Assembly: GCA_017881265.1 (NCBI GenBank)
Contig: JADGRA010000048.1
Span: 1-64,000 of the forward strand
DNA: 64,000 nt
DNA from: Myxococcaceae bacterium
GTDB lineage: Bacteria; Myxococcota; Myxococcia; Myxococcales; Myxococcaceae
Direction: 5' to 3'
The position numbers and the translations under genes were made by a program. The notes under the pieces were generated by a model. It searched no databases. It was not told where the DNA came from and was given only the letters and a program-made list of their open reading frames with translations. How positions within the stretch are numbered: the first letter of the stretch is position 1; each line of letters opens with the position of its first letter. Below, piece by piece: positions 1 to 8,974 of the stretch.

Positions 1-132
1 GCGTAGCGTCCGCAGGGGACACTCAGTACCTCGCCAGGACTCCTCCAACCTCTAACGGCCCTACCGCTCCAGGCCTGGGGACGCCCGTCCGGCTTGCGCC
101 CGCCAAATTCGAAGCGCCAGGCTCCGAAAAGC

Positions 133-166
133 AGCGGGGGCGAACCCCGGAAGGTCCGCCCCCGCT
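133..166 (-). terminator. Hairpin terminator of the first decaheme cytochrome gene
   Basis: A perfect 10-bp inverted repeat (AGCGGGGGCG paired with CGCCCCCGCT) encloses a 14-nt loop. It begins about 20 bp past the stop codon of the minus-strand cytochrome gene. Read on the minus strand, the second arm is followed after two bases by TTTT, so it looks like an intrinsic terminator with a short U-tract. Confidence 0.65.
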
Positions 167-184
167 GTCCCCACTCCCGAAGTG

Positions 185-2566
185 CTACGGAGTGCCCTTG
201 TGGAACAGGCTCGGGTCGGCCACCTGGCCCGCGCTGTGGCAGATGGTGCACGTCTCGAGACCCGCTGCGCCGGGGGTGGCGCTGTTGATGGCGCCCTGCG
301 TGAGACTCACCGCGCCACCGTTGATGGTCATGTGCGACTGCGTCGTAGACGCAGTGTGGCAGGACCCGCAGACAGCCGTCGTCTTGGTCGTGCGCAGGTA
401 GGTCGCCTGGTTTGCAGAGTCGAGCGTGACCTGCGTCACCCCGTTGACGATGCCAATGGTGTCGGCCGTGGGGAAGGGGTTCGCATCGGTGTGACAGATG
501 TCGCAGTGCTGCACGCTGTTGCCCTCGGGGAGGAGGGGAGCGGGGCTGCTCTGGTTGTACCCACGGTAATCCGTCGGACTCGCCGGCCCGACGCCCGGGG
601 GCGACCCCGTAAAGCTGTAGACGACGACCTGGGCCGTGTGGATTCCGTGAATCATCGTCGCGAAGTCGATGGGCTGCTCGGTCTTCCCGTCGATGCCCAG
701 CGTGCCAGCCGGCTGCGGGCGCTGGGTGATGTCCGTGGCCTCGGTGTTGTGGCAGGTCACGCAGGCGTTGATGTTATCGGTGCGGTTGGCACCGTGCAGC
801 GCCAGGATGCCATGGCACGTGTCGCACTTCTGGATGTCCACCACCGAACGCCGCGGCTGGGCGGTTGCATCCGTGATGGCAAAGAAGCGCGAGTCCGTGC
901 GGACGGGAACCTCGGAAGTACCGACCTCCGGGTGCCCCTCGAGGACGGCCACGCCAGAGCCGACGGCGTTCGCCGGGATGGTGAAGGCCGTCGTGAACGA
1001 ATAGCCCCCGTCGGCGTTCTTCGTGACCGTGGCGGCCTTGAGTCCAGCGAGGACGTCGAAGCCCAGGGGCTGGCCCGGAGCGGGCGAACCTGCCGGTACC
1101 GTCGAGCCGAAGCCTGTCGTCGCGCCGCTTCCGGTGTTGGTCCAGTCCTCTCCAGGCTGCACCGTGTACCCGAAGTCGAACGCGAGGCGCGCACCGGAGG
1201 TGGTCCAGAGCGCATTCGTGGCCAGGTCCTGGGGCGAGCCGGTCGCCGGGTCGGTGACCGAGAAGGCGACGGTGAGTGCCTTGCCGGCCCCACTCGTCAC
1301 GGTGTTGATGGTGAGGAGGGACTTTTGGGCGCTGAGCGCTGGGGCGGTGACGGTGTGGACCGCCGACGCGTTGGCGGCCAGTCCGGCGCCATGGCAATTT
1401 CCGCAGGACCCGTCTGCCTGGACGCTGCCGGTGTGAATTCTGTAGCCGGTCGGAGGAGTGATTGACGAGAACCAGGTCCGGTCATGGCAGGCGCCACACG
1501 ACTCAATCGACGCTTGCGTCTTCCAGTAGTCATTGCCCGTGGTGGGTGACGGCACGTTGTGGCAGACGGCGCAATTGCCTGTGCTCTGCGGGTACACGAC
1601 GCTCGTGTAGTCGGTACCGTTGATGACGATTTGGTTCGGTGGGTTCGCGGCAAGTGCGGTGCCGTCGAGGTCCACACCGCTCACGCTGGGCAGGCTCGAG
1701 CCCTGGTGGATTTTGTGAACCATGACCGCCATGTCGAGCGAGGTGGAATTCACCGACGTCGGGTCAGGGTCAGGCGTGCTGGTGTTGTGGCAGCTCACGC
1801 AAAAGGGGACGGAAAGCCGCTTCGCACCGTGGTGAGCGACCTGGTAGTGGCAGCCATTGCAGGCGGCCTGGGTAACGAGCTCTCTCGGGTCCGAGGGGAG
1901 GATGGCTCCCGTCGAGGCAACCACCGTGCCGGTGCCGTCGAACGCGGGATGGGTGGAGTCGGGCGAATCCGGGTTGTTTTGCAATCCGAAGCGGGTATTC
2001 GCATTTGGCTCGTACGGCAGCGTGTTGGCTGTGGTGGCGCTCACCGCCGAAACCTTGGAGAGGTCCGACGCGTAGGTGTAGCTGCAGGAACCGTCGCCAT
2101 TGTCGACGAGTTTTCCGGGAAAGGTGTTGTGGCCACCCTCCGCTGCGGCGACGCTGGCGGTTCCGAAACTCTTGTTGAGGTAGCTCACCCACATCTGCGT
2201 TCCCGTATTCTTCGGGTCAGCAACCAACTTGGCGATGGTGAAGTTCGGCGAGAACGCTGCGTAACCGGTCGTCCCTCCGCCAATGCACGTCATTGCCTTC
2301 GTCAGCGCTGCGTCGGTGAAGAGGCGGTAGGTGACGGTTGGAATGCCCCCGGTGGTGGCCGCATTCGGGATGCTCACCTTGGTGATACTGGCGTAGAGGC
2401 GGGACTGCGTGGCGCCTGCGCCGCTGGGCCCGGTTGGCCCCTGGGGACCGGCAGGGCCCGCTTGGCCCGTCGGTCCAGCATCGCCGCCGGGGCCCGTTGG
2501 ACCAGTGGACCCACATGCGGCGAGCAGCACGACGGCGGTAATTGCGATGAGCTTCGTCGGTCGCAT
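185..2566 (-). CDS. OmcA/MtrC-family decaheme c-type cytochrome lipoprotein
   Basis: This is a 793-residue surface-type multiheme cytochrome. A signal peptide ends in a lipobox (LAAC, Cys18), so export and lipid anchoring are expected. Residues 19 to about 50 are collagen-like Gly-X-Y triplets rich in GPT, GPA and GPQ. A beta-rich region follows, then ten CXXCH heme motifs from Cys236 (CNGCH) to Cys773 (CTICH), grouped roughly five and five around a second beta-rich stretch. That is the architecture of OmcA/MtrC-type extracellular electron-transfer proteins. The ATG start is supported by a GGGGAGG ribosome site at 2572-2578. A terminator follows the gene. The terminal acceptor (metal oxide, electrode, another cell) cannot be told from sequence. 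Confidence 0.9.
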   Translation of the reverse strand: MRPTKLIAITAVVLLAACGSTGPTGPGGDAGPTGQAGPAGPQGPTGPSGAGATQSRLYASITKVSIPNAATTGGIPTVTYRLFTDAALTKAMTCIGGGTTGYAAFSPNFTIAKLVADPKNTGTQMWVSYLNKSFGTASVAAAEGGHNTFPGKLVDNGDGSCSYTYASDLSKVSAVSATTANTLPYEPNANTRFGLQNNPDSPDSTHPAFDGTGTVVASTGAILPSDPRELVTQAACNGCHYQVAHHGAKRLSVPFCVSCHNTSTPDPDPTSVNSTSLDMAVMVHKIHQGSSLPSVSGVDLDGTALAANPPNQIVINGTDYTSVVYPQSTGNCAVCHNVPSPTTGNDYWKTQASIESCGACHDRTWFSSITPPTGYRIHTGSVQADGSCGNCHGAGLAANASAVHTVTAPALSAQKSLLTINTVTSGAGKALTVAFSVTDPATGSPQDLATNALWTTSGARLAFDFGYTVQPGEDWTNTGSGATTGFGSTVPAGSPAPGQPLGFDVLAGLKAATVTKNADGGYSFTTAFTIPANAVGSGVAVLEGHPEVGTSEVPVRTDSRFFAITDATAQPRRSVVDIQKCDTCHGILALHGANRTDNINACVTCHNTEATDITQRPQPAGTLGIDGKTEQPIDFATMIHGIHTAQVVVYSFTGSPPGVGPASPTDYRGYNQSSPAPLLPEGNSVQHCDICHTDANPFPTADTIGIVNGVTQVTLDSANQATYLRTTKTTAVCGSCHTASTTQSHMTINGGAVSLTQGAINSATPGAAGLETCTICHSAGQVADPSLFHKGTP

Positions 2567-3129
2567 GAATTCCTCCCCTTGAAATGCGCGTACGCGGCGT
2601 CAACACGCCACTCGCTACGCAGTGGACCATGCAATCCAGAAGCCGAGTCCTGGCAGGGGGAACGTCCGCAAACGTCCCGAACGCCTTGCACTTGCGCCTC
2701 TCTTTTCCAAGGCCTGAGCGCACCGAATGCGCTGCAAGAAATGCAAATTGTCGGCTTCGGGGCGGATGGTGCCTTTTTCGTCTTTCGAAGAGTCCATCGC
2801 CAAACGGGGCCTCTTCCGACTACCCACTTGGCGATCCTCCCGCGTGCCTTCACGCTCTCATGAGGCCTGCTGACGGGCCGGTCGTCCGGGGGCGGGAATC
2901 ATCCCGGCGATGAGGAGGCCAACTTCAGCGGCAACCGCTACCAGGGCGAGCCTTGGGCCCGGCAAGCGCATTCCGCGCTGTCTACTGTGCGCGGGGCGAA
3001 AGCCGCGTGGGACCCTGCGTCTCTGCGAGAAGCTGGTCGAAACGCTCCACCGGGCCCGCCGCCGTGGCCGCAGGCGCAGTCACCAACTAGCGAAGGAGGA
3101 GACCCGACACGGGGGCCCACCACGTCGTG
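2567..3129. other. Intergenic region between two decaheme cytochrome genes (563 bp)
   Basis: I found no convincing gene here. The short open frames lack a ribosome site and recognisable protein features. The region holds the ribosome site of the downstream cytochrome and, 167 bp before its start, the inverted-repeat element at 2733-2745. The promoter of the 793-residue cytochrome must lie here if the two genes are not cotranscribed, and the long gap suggests they are not. Confidence 0.6.
2733..2745 (-). promoter_or_regulatory. Candidate regulator site, TGCAT-TTC-TTGCA
   Basis: Minus-strand reading is TGCATTTCTTGCA, an inverted repeat of TGCA around a TTC centre. Related copies sharing the core GCAWWTCYTGC occur upstream of the next two decaheme genes and of lutA. 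It lies 167 bp upstream of the cytochrome start. The binding protein is unknown; the NtrC-like regulator at 13427-14980 is a candidate by position. Confidence 0.45.
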
Positions 3130-5871
3130 TTACTGGGGCTCCCGTGGGTAGGCGAGGTGGACCGGGTACAGGTTCGTGATGTCGTGCACGGTCTGGACGG
3201 AATACGTCGAGTCGCTTCCGTGGCACACGTTGCAGTTCTCGACCGTCGGACCTCCCGGGAGCGTGGATGTGTTGATTGCCGCGTGGGCCACGTCAGCCGC
3301 GGAGTCGTGGCAGGTGATGCAGGCCCGCGTGGTTGGGGCTTGCCAGGCGACGTTGACGCAGGTCCCAGCGCTGCTGCACGCTTGCCCGTAGGCGCACGGC
3401 ATCGTTGCCGAACACGTCGCTTGGGAGTCCTGGTGACAGTTGGTGCAAGCCCGGACGTCGACGGGTGAAAGCACTTGCTGGAAGTTGCTCAGGCTGTTCT
3501 GGAAACCCAAGTAGTTGAGCGTCCCGGGCGGAATGGGGATTGGAGTCGCCCACGGCTCGCCCAGGTTGCCCTGCTCCAGGTAACCCGCCCGTAGGCGTGC
3601 GAAGTGAATGTTGTGGACAAGCTTCTGGTAGTCGATTTCGACGCCCGGCGTCGGGTCGACGGTCACGGTGCAAATGCTTCCGCCGTCGGTGACCGCCGGA
3701 TTGGGGAGGCACTGCTCCCAGCTGCTTGCCGGGTTCGCCGAGTCGTAACCGCCACACTGCGGATTGCTGGTGCAGGGCACGCCCATCGACCCCACCCCCA
3801 AGTCCTGCGCGTACTGGGAGTGGCAGGTGCTGCACGTCTCCCCGTTCTTCCGCTGGTCCCCGTGGAGCGCCAGGTGCGGGAATCCATCCGACGCCTGACC
3901 GTGACACGCGCCGCAGGCCGCCTGCGTCACCACCTGACGCGCCTGCACCGCCCCCGTCGTCTGAAAAGGGACGACCACCTGCGCGTCGACGGCGTCGCGA
4001 ACGCCATTCGTCGTCCTCGCCCAGTAGAACCAGACGGTGTAGGGACCCACCGGGGCGGTTCCGGCGTCAAGCCCGCTCAGGATGGGCGGCAACGCATTCG
4101 ACGGCCAGCCACCAACGGGCGTGTACGTGTAGGTTCCGGCGTTGTACGTCAGCGTTCCGACGCTCGCCGACTTCATGGAGAGTCCGCCCGTGGCACTGCC
4201 GTAGACCCGCTGTGGGTTGGAGGTGGGCCCGGCGACGATGAACGTCCCCGCCCATGCGGAGTTGGTCTTGAGGTCGGAAACGGGCGTGCCGGACGTGTCG
4301 AGCAACTCGAAGGTCAGCACCGGCGTGTCGCCGACGTTGAAGCTCCCGCCGGGGCCACTGCCTCCGGCGACCGCGACGTTCTTGAGGGTGTAGCCGTCCA
4401 GGGTGATGGGCGGCGACCACTGACTGATGCCGTGGACAGTGTCGACCGGAGCGACAAGCCCGGGAATGGTCGTCGTCGAAGCGGCATGGCACTCGTAGCA
4501 TTCCTTGTCCGGTTCGGCATTCGCCGGAACTGGGTGCTGGACGAGGATGCAGTTCCCGAAGGTCGGCGAGGAGCTCGCCACGTCGCACTTGGCCCCGGAA
4601 TACTGTGGGTTCCCCCCCACCGGGAATTGTTTGCAATCTTGGTCAGCCGTGCACGGGCCGGTCGACGGCTGACCGAAGACGGTGGCCGGGACGATGTTCT
4701 GGCCCCAGGGGTCGACACCTCCGTCAGGAAGCGGTGCGCCGGCGAAGAAGACGTTGTCGTGGCAGGACCCGCATGCGGCTCGCGAGAACTTCGTTTCCCA
4801 GGCGTCGTTGACGTGACAAGCGGGGCAGTTCTTCTCCATCGCCACGTCAGGAGTCAGCGCCTGGAAGGGTGTTCCCCCGATGGGCATCATCGGGAAGCCG
4901 ACATTCAGGTATGCCACCAGCGATGGGTCCGGACCCTCGCCATATTCCGGGTGGGCCACGCCCGGCGCGAGTTGATGCTCGCCGCGGTGGGCGGCGTGCG
5001 CCTTCCGCAGGAGGGTGTTCGGGCTGTAACCAGCGTTGTTGTGGCAGGCCTTGCAACTCGCGATGGGTAGCGAGTCGAGCGCGTAATCCCCAACGGGCGC
5101 GCGTGGCGGCGCGGGCGCAATATGGGCCATGTAGGTCTTGCCCCCATCAGCGGAATTCTGGTGGCAGGCGAAGCACGTGGAATTCACCGCTGTGGCCGAG
5201 ACCTGGCCGCCATCCCCGGGGCCACTGACGTAGGGCTCGACCGTGGCTGTGCCAATCTGGAAGTCCGCCAGCTTGAAGTCCTGGTCGATTTGATTGGCGC
5301 CCAGTGCAAAGACGGCGGCGCTGTACGTTCCGGCGACTTCCTGCGTGTACGTCGCGCCCCCGCTCCTCGTGGAGGTGCCCCCAGTCAAATCCGAGATGGG
5401 GTTGAGCTTGTAGATGAGCGTCCCGTTCACCGAGTTGACTGTCAGATTCGGAGGTCCACCGTCGGCGTACCCCTTGAGATTCGCGTAGGCATTGAAGGTG
5501 ACCACCGGCGAATTCAACAGCAGGTCCATGTTGGTGACCGTCTGGACCGGGTCGCGCGGCCCATAGACGATGAGTTCCGCGGCAGTCATGTTCACCGGTT
5601 CAATCGGTTGGCCGCAGTAGTTGACAAAGCCGACGGTGACAACGAGCTGCTCACCGGGGACGAAGAATTGACCGTTCTTCGGTGTCGAGACCGAAATGCT
5701 GGCCGTCACGCCAGGGGTCTGGCCCGGCGCGAGTGCCGGACACGAGGCCCCAGGGGGGCCTGCGTCTCCTGGGGGGCCAGCCGGCCCAAGGGGGCCTGTT
5801 GAGCCGCACGCAGCGGCGCACACAGCCAGCAGCATAAGTGCTTGGCGGACCATGGAGGTGTTTACTCTCAC
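3130..5871 (-). CDS. Decaheme c-type cytochrome lipoprotein (paralogue A)
   Basis: The 913-residue protein has a signal peptide with a probable lipobox (AAAC, Cys22), then collagen-like Gly-Pro-X triplets at about residues 24-42. Ten CXXCH motifs run from about residue 233 (CFACH) to 880 (CNVCH), with spaced clusters as in OmcA/MtrC-type proteins. It is clearly paralogous to the protein at 10416-13142: both share NGxFFxxGEQ near the N-terminus, long matching blocks in the central beta-rich domain and the same heme order. The listed start is GTG; an ATG six codons downstream (start 5853) is equally possible and gives a tighter signal peptide. Predicted role is outer-surface electron transfer. 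Confidence 0.88.
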   Translation of the reverse strand: MRVNTSMVRQALMLLAVCAAACGSTGPLGPAGPPGDAGPPGASCPALAPGQTPGVTASISVSTPKNGQFFVPGEQLVVTVGFVNYCGQPIEPVNMTAAELIVYGPRDPVQTVTNMDLLLNSPVVTFNAYANLKGYADGGPPNLTVNSVNGTLIYKLNPISDLTGGTSTRSGGATYTQEVAGTYSAAVFALGANQIDQDFKLADFQIGTATVEPYVSGPGDGGQVSATAVNSTCFACHQNSADGGKTYMAHIAPAPPRAPVGDYALDSLPIASCKACHNNAGYSPNTLLRKAHAAHRGEHQLAPGVAHPEYGEGPDPSLVAYLNVGFPMMPIGGTPFQALTPDVAMEKNCPACHVNDAWETKFSRAACGSCHDNVFFAGAPLPDGGVDPWGQNIVPATVFGQPSTGPCTADQDCKQFPVGGNPQYSGAKCDVASSSPTFGNCILVQHPVPANAEPDKECYECHAASTTTIPGLVAPVDTVHGISQWSPPITLDGYTLKNVAVAGGSGPGGSFNVGDTPVLTFELLDTSGTPVSDLKTNSAWAGTFIVAGPTSNPQRVYGSATGGLSMKSASVGTLTYNAGTYTYTPVGGWPSNALPPILSGLDAGTAPVGPYTVWFYWARTTNGVRDAVDAQVVVPFQTTGAVQARQVVTQAACGACHGQASDGFPHLALHGDQRKNGETCSTCHSQYAQDLGVGSMGVPCTSNPQCGGYDSANPASSWEQCLPNPAVTDGGSICTVTVDPTPGVEIDYQKLVHNIHFARLRAGYLEQGNLGEPWATPIPIPPGTLNYLGFQNSLSNFQQVLSPVDVRACTNCHQDSQATCSATMPCAYGQACSSAGTCVNVAWQAPTTRACITCHDSAADVAHAAINTSTLPGGPTVENCNVCHGSDSTYSVQTVHDITNLYPVHLAYPREPQ

Positions 5872-6330
5872 GGTGAAGGATACAACAGAGGCATGCAGGT
5901 CCCGGCGGCTGCGGTCTCCTCGTTGCTCATCCTTACTCCTCCGTGGTCGACGGCCAAAGCGGCGGTTGACCCGCAGTTCTGCGCGGGATGCCCGGCCATG
6001 CGCAGGAATTGCATTCAGACCCCTCGCCGGAAAGGCCGCCGGTCACCGCTGCATCCAGCAGGCCAAGGGGGCGCAGCTTACTGAATGGGCGGTCCGTGCA
6101 TGTGAGAAGAAACGACTGGACAACGCAGGGGTGATGTCGGCGTCAGAGAACACGGCAGGCGGAAACGGATTGTCGTCGAGACTGAACAGGCGTGGCTGTC
6201 TGCGGCTTCCGTGCATCTGCTTGAAGCGGCAGCCGCCGGCGTGAGCGCACCACGGAACGGCGAGAAGACCTCGGGGGGCACAGGACTCCGCCAACCCCCC
6301 GCCACTCCAGTCCTTCCGCAACCCCACGGG
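5872..6330. other. Intergenic region upstream of decaheme paralogue A (459 bp)
   Basis: No gene is supported here. Short frames on both strands have no ribosome site or recognisable domain. The region should contain the promoter of the 913-residue cytochrome and carries an inverted-repeat element at 6002-6014. No clear -35/-10 or sigma-54 pair was recognised. Confidence 0.5.
6002..6014 (-). promoter_or_regulatory. Candidate regulator site, ATGCAATTCCTGC
   Basis: Read on the minus strand this is ATGCAATTCCTGC, sharing the GCAWWTCYTGC core with the sites at 2733, 13379 and 15204. It lies 131 bp upstream of the GTG start of decaheme paralogue A. Conservation of both sequence and position suggests a shared operator; no regulator is proven. 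Confidence 0.45.
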
Positions 6331-6924
6331 CTAACTGGTCCGTCCGGACACGTCGTCGCCGGGCCCGTCAGGAACGGGGCCACCGGACCCGCGACTCATC
6401 CCGCTGATGAGGATGCGAAGCTCATCCGAGAGGAAGCTCAGTTGCACTTCCGGGCCGGCGAGCGCGAAGCCGTGGACCAAGTGGGCGAAGGCGTCTCGCG
6501 CGGTCTGCCACTCCTCGTGCACGAGGTCCGCCGGTGCGAGCGCGACAGCGAACAGCCGCTCGAAGTGCTCGACGGGGCCAGTCAGCGCAGCCTCGGTCGT
6601 CACGAGGTATACGAGCAGGTGACGCGACTGACGAAGAAAGCGCGCATACGCCAGTCCGAGGGCCAGAAGCCTGCCCGGCGCGGTGCGGTGGTCCAGTCTG
6701 GGGCGGAACTGTCGGTAGCGGTGTGCTGCGGCCGCCTGGAGCAGCGCGTCCTTGTTTTCGAAGTAGTGGTAAGCGGCCATTGGGTTTACTCGCAGGCGCT
6801 GGCCGAGCGCCCGCATGGTGACGGCCTCGAGGCCCCCGTCCTCGAGTAACTCAAGGGCAGCCTTCATCAGCCGAGCCCGGTCCACCAACGACCCGATAGG
6901 CCGACCCGCCCTGCGCTGCTTCAT
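6331..6924 (-). CDS. TetR-family transcriptional regulator
   Basis: A 197-residue protein with an N-terminal TetR-type helix-turn-helix at about residues 17-62. The recognition region contains the family pattern VTMRALGQRL...NPMAAYHYFENKDALL. The rest is a variable helical ligand-binding domain. It starts 24 bp from, and divergent to, the DHFR/RibD-like gene, and a 17-bp palindrome occupies the gap, so it probably represses itself and that neighbour. The ligand is unknown. TetR proteins paired with small reductases often sense toxic or aromatic compounds, but nothing here identifies one. Confidence 0.9.
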   Translation of the reverse strand: MKQRRAGRPIGSLVDRARLMKAALELLEDGGLEAVTMRALGQRLRVNPMAAYHYFENKDALLQAAAAHRYRQFRPRLDHRTAPGRLLALGLAYARFLRQSRHLLVYLVTTEAALTGPVEHFERLFAVALAPADLVHEEWQTARDAFAHLVHGFALAGPEVQLSFLSDELRILISGMSRGSGGPVPDGPGDDVSGRTS

Positions 6925-6930
6925 GCATTT

Positions 6931-6947
6931 ATTCTACTTCGTAGCAT
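6931..6947. promoter_or_regulatory. Probable TetR operator palindrome
   Basis: The sequence ATtCTACttcGTAGcAT is a near-perfect palindrome with arms CTAC/GTAG around TTC. It fills most of the 24 bp between the divergent TetR and DHFR/RibD-like starts. Its length, symmetry and position match typical TetR-family operators. The gap is so short that any promoter must overlap the operator and coding sequence. Confidence 0.55.
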
Positions 6948-6948
6948 T

Positions 6949-7484
6949 ATGGCTCGACCACGTACGTCGGCGTTCGTCGGTGTCAGCCTCGATGGCTTCC
7001 TCGCCCGGCCCGATGGTTCGGTGGACTGGCTCGTCCGTTCGAGGCCGTCGAACATGGCTTCGGCACCTTTTTCGACTCGGTGGACACGCTGGTAGTTGGG
7101 CGAAAGACCTACGACTTCGTGCTGTCCCTGCTCTCGTCGGGCCAGCCATGGGTGTACGGGGGGAAGCGCTGCATCGTGATGACGCACAGCGGCGTGCGAG
7201 GGCAGCATGGAGAGCGCGCCTACGCGGGCGAGCCAGCGGAGTTGATGCGCCAGCTCGAGGCTGAGGGTGCTCGCCAAGTCTACGTCGATGGAGGTGTGGT
7301 GATTCGGAGCTTTCTGGCCGCCGGACTCCTCGATGCGCTCACCCTCATGCTGGTCCCCTGCCTCTTGGGCGAGGGGCTGCCGCTCTTCGGAGGCGTGAAG
7401 CTGGAATCGGAGCTTGACCTTGCCGGTGTTCAGACCCTCGGTGGCAAGCTCGTCCAACTCCGGTACCGACTGCGCCCGGGGTAA
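6949..7484 (+). pseudogene. Dihydrofolate reductase/RibD C-terminal family protein, frameshifted
   Basis: The first frame starts at ATG 6949 and encodes the typical family start (FVGVSLDGFLARPDGSVDWL). It then loses homology at about 7034-7037. The expected continuation (FEAVEHGFGTFFDSVDTLVVGRKTYDF) is in another frame from 7038 to the stop at 7484 and includes the family C-terminal motif VYVDGGVVIRSFL and GEGLPLFGG. One missing base near 7035 would explain the break. The rest is intact, so this is either a recent mutation or a sequencing/assembly error. The family holds NADPH-dependent reductases of poorly defined substrate. Divergence from TetR suggests local control. Confidence 0.75.
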
Positions 7485-7595
7485 GCCCCACCGTGAAGCC
7501 CTCCCCACCCACCCGGCCAGCTGTGCAACGCTGGCGGACTGGGGAGCGACTGTAGCGTTGCGCTGCCGTGTCGCACGCTCCAGAAACCTTGCCGC

Positions 7596-7606
7596 GCAAG
7601 AAATGC
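7596..7606 (-). promoter_or_regulatory. Match to the shared GCAWWTCYTGC element before the ECF sigma gene
   Basis: The minus-strand reading is GCATTTCTTGC, identical in core to the site at 2733. It lies only 5 bp before the putative TTG start of the sigma factor gene, so it would overlap the ribosome-binding region. This closeness makes it less convincing as an operator than the other copies; it may be a chance match. Confidence 0.25.
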
Positions 7607-7610
7607 CCGT

Positions 7611-8159
7611 TTGGTACAGCCTTCGGCAGAGGAGTTCGAGCGCATCGCCCTCCCCCACAGCCGGGCCGCCCTCACTCTGGCCCGAGCCCTGGTCCGCAAC
7701 GACGCGGACGCTGAGGACGTCGTGCAGGAAGCGTTCCTGCGTGCTTACAAGTACTTCCGCGGCTTCTCCGGCGAAAATGCCAGGGCGTGGCTTCTGTCCA
7801 TTGTCCGAAACGAGGGCTACGCCCTTCTACGCAAGCGAGGGCAGGCCGAGCCGGTGGACACGTTGGACGAGGAACGCGAGCCGGCGCCTTCTCCGTGGAG
7901 TTCCGAGGCGCGGCCGGAGACGCCCGAATCCGCCCTGCTGCGGGCCATCGACGGCGAAACCGTCCGGCAGGCCCTCGGGACGCTGCCTGCAGAGTTCCGC
8001 GAGGTACTCGTCCTCCGAGAGTTGGAGCAATATTCGTACAAGGAGATTGCCGAAGTGACGCAGGTTCCCATCGGGACCGTCATGTCCCGGCTTTCGCGTG
8101 GGCGAAAGCTGCTCCACACGCGCCTCACCGCCAACGCGGACGGGGGTGGACGAGGATGA
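7611..8159 (+). CDS. ECF-type RNA polymerase sigma factor
   Basis: A 182-residue sigma-70 family protein. Region 2 lies at about residues 10-75 (DADAEDVVQEAFLRAYKYF, then RAWLLSIVRNEGYALLRKR). A short acidic linker follows, then region 4 at about 115-172 (TLPAEFREVLVLRELEQYSYKEIAEV, then IGTVMSRLSRGRKLL). There is no region 3, as in extracytoplasmic-function sigmas. The start appears to be TTG, because no ATG or GTG fits before region 2, and its ribosome site is weak. It overlaps the downstream anti-sigma gene by 4 bp (ATGA), so the two are translationally coupled. The inducing signal is unknown. Confidence 0.9.
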   Translation: MVQPSAEEFERIALPHSRAALTLARALVRNDADAEDVVQEAFLRAYKYFRGFSGENARAWLLSIVRNEGYALLRKRGQAEPVDTLDEEREPAPSPWSSEARPETPESALLRAIDGETVRQALGTLPAEFREVLVLRELEQYSYKEIAEVTQVPIGTVMSRLSRGRKLLHTRLTANADGGGRG

Positions 8160-8905
8160 ACGAGAGTCATCTCGGCGAGGCGCTCCACGCCTACCTGGAC
8201 AACGAGTTGAGCGCCGAGCGGGCTCTCGAGGCCCACTCCCATCTCGGCTCTTGCCCTTCCTGCCGGCGGGAGCTCGCGCAGATGCGCCGACTCCGCGATG
8301 TCCTCCACCGGAGCCTCGGACCGTCGGAGCCGTCGGTTGCATTCTTCCGCACGCTGCAGCAGTCCCTCCGCCAGGCCGACCCAGGGCGCTGGCGCAGACG
8401 CCTGGCGCGGGCAGCATGGTCCGCGGGCCCGCTGGCGGCCGCCGTCCTACTGGTGCTTTTTGCGCTTCAACCCGCCCGGCCGCCCTCCAACGACTTGACG
8501 GGCGAGGTACTGGCCGCGCACCTGCGTTCGCTCCAGCCGGGCCACCTGACAGACGTCATGTCATCAGACCGCCACACGGTGAAGCCCTGGTTTCAGGGCA
8601 AGCTGCCATTCAGCCCACCCGTGCTCGACTTCAGCGGCCAGGGCTTCACCCTCGAGGGGGGGCGACTGGACTACGTGGGCAGCCAGGAAGTGGCAGCCCT
8701 CGTATACCGCTCCGGGCAGCACGCCATCAACGCGCTGGTCTGGCCGGCACCCGGAGAACGTGACGTTGCCCCCCGGGCTGAGACGCGCGCGGGCTTCCAC
8801 GCGCTGCACTGGGTCAGCGACGGAATGGCGTGGTGGCTTGTGTCCGACATCGGGGAGGCAGACCTCCAACGCCTCGCCTCCCTTCTGCGCACGCCACACC
8901 AATGA
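8156..8905 (+). CDS. Membrane anti-sigma factor with zinc-finger (ZAS-like) domain
   Basis: The 249-residue protein begins with a short helical domain holding the HxxxCxxC motif (His29, Cys33, Cys36) of zinc-binding anti-sigma domains. One transmembrane segment follows at about residues 89-107, then a periplasmic domain of about 140 residues with no family I recognise. The ATG lies inside the sigma gene's stop (ATGA overlap). By family logic the cytoplasmic domain holds the partner ECF sigma inactive until the outer domain senses a stress. The periplasmic part ends in a DUF3379- or MucB-like style, but that is not a firm assignment. Confidence 0.85.
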   Translation: MNESHLGEALHAYLDNELSAERALEAHSHLGSCPSCRRELAQMRRLRDVLHRSLGPSEPSVAFFRTLQQSLRQADPGRWRRRLARAAWSAGPLAAAVLLVLFALQPARPPSNDLTGEVLAAHLRSLQPGHLTDVMSSDRHTVKPWFQGKLPFSPPVLDFSGQGFTLEGGRLDYVGSQEVAALVYRSGQHAINALVWPAPGERDVAPRAETRAGFHALHWVSDGMAWWLVSDIGEADLQRLASLLRTPHQ

Positions 8906-8974
8906 AGGGTGGCCCGCTCGGCCAGTGCCTCCGCCGGGCCCAACGGCGACGGGAGGGGGCGCGCGCCGCTTGAT

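Noticed and set aside
182-1465. Long plus-strand open frame opposite the first decaheme gene
   Set aside because: It is antisense to a gene with ten CXXCH motifs and a good start. Its Arg/Gly/Val-rich product has no domain or ribosome site, as expected for a shadow frame in GC-rich DNA.
2467-2512. Gly-Pro coding repeats that could be mistaken for a tandem DNA repeat
   Set aside because: These are codon-level Gly-X-Y triplets within a gene with varied bases, not a DNA repeat array. No CRISPR or satellite structure was seen.
6043-6327. 94-codon minus-strand frame between decaheme paralogue A and tetR
   Set aside because: There is no ribosome site, and codon composition is unlike neighbouring genes. 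The operator-like site at 6002 lies nearby instead.
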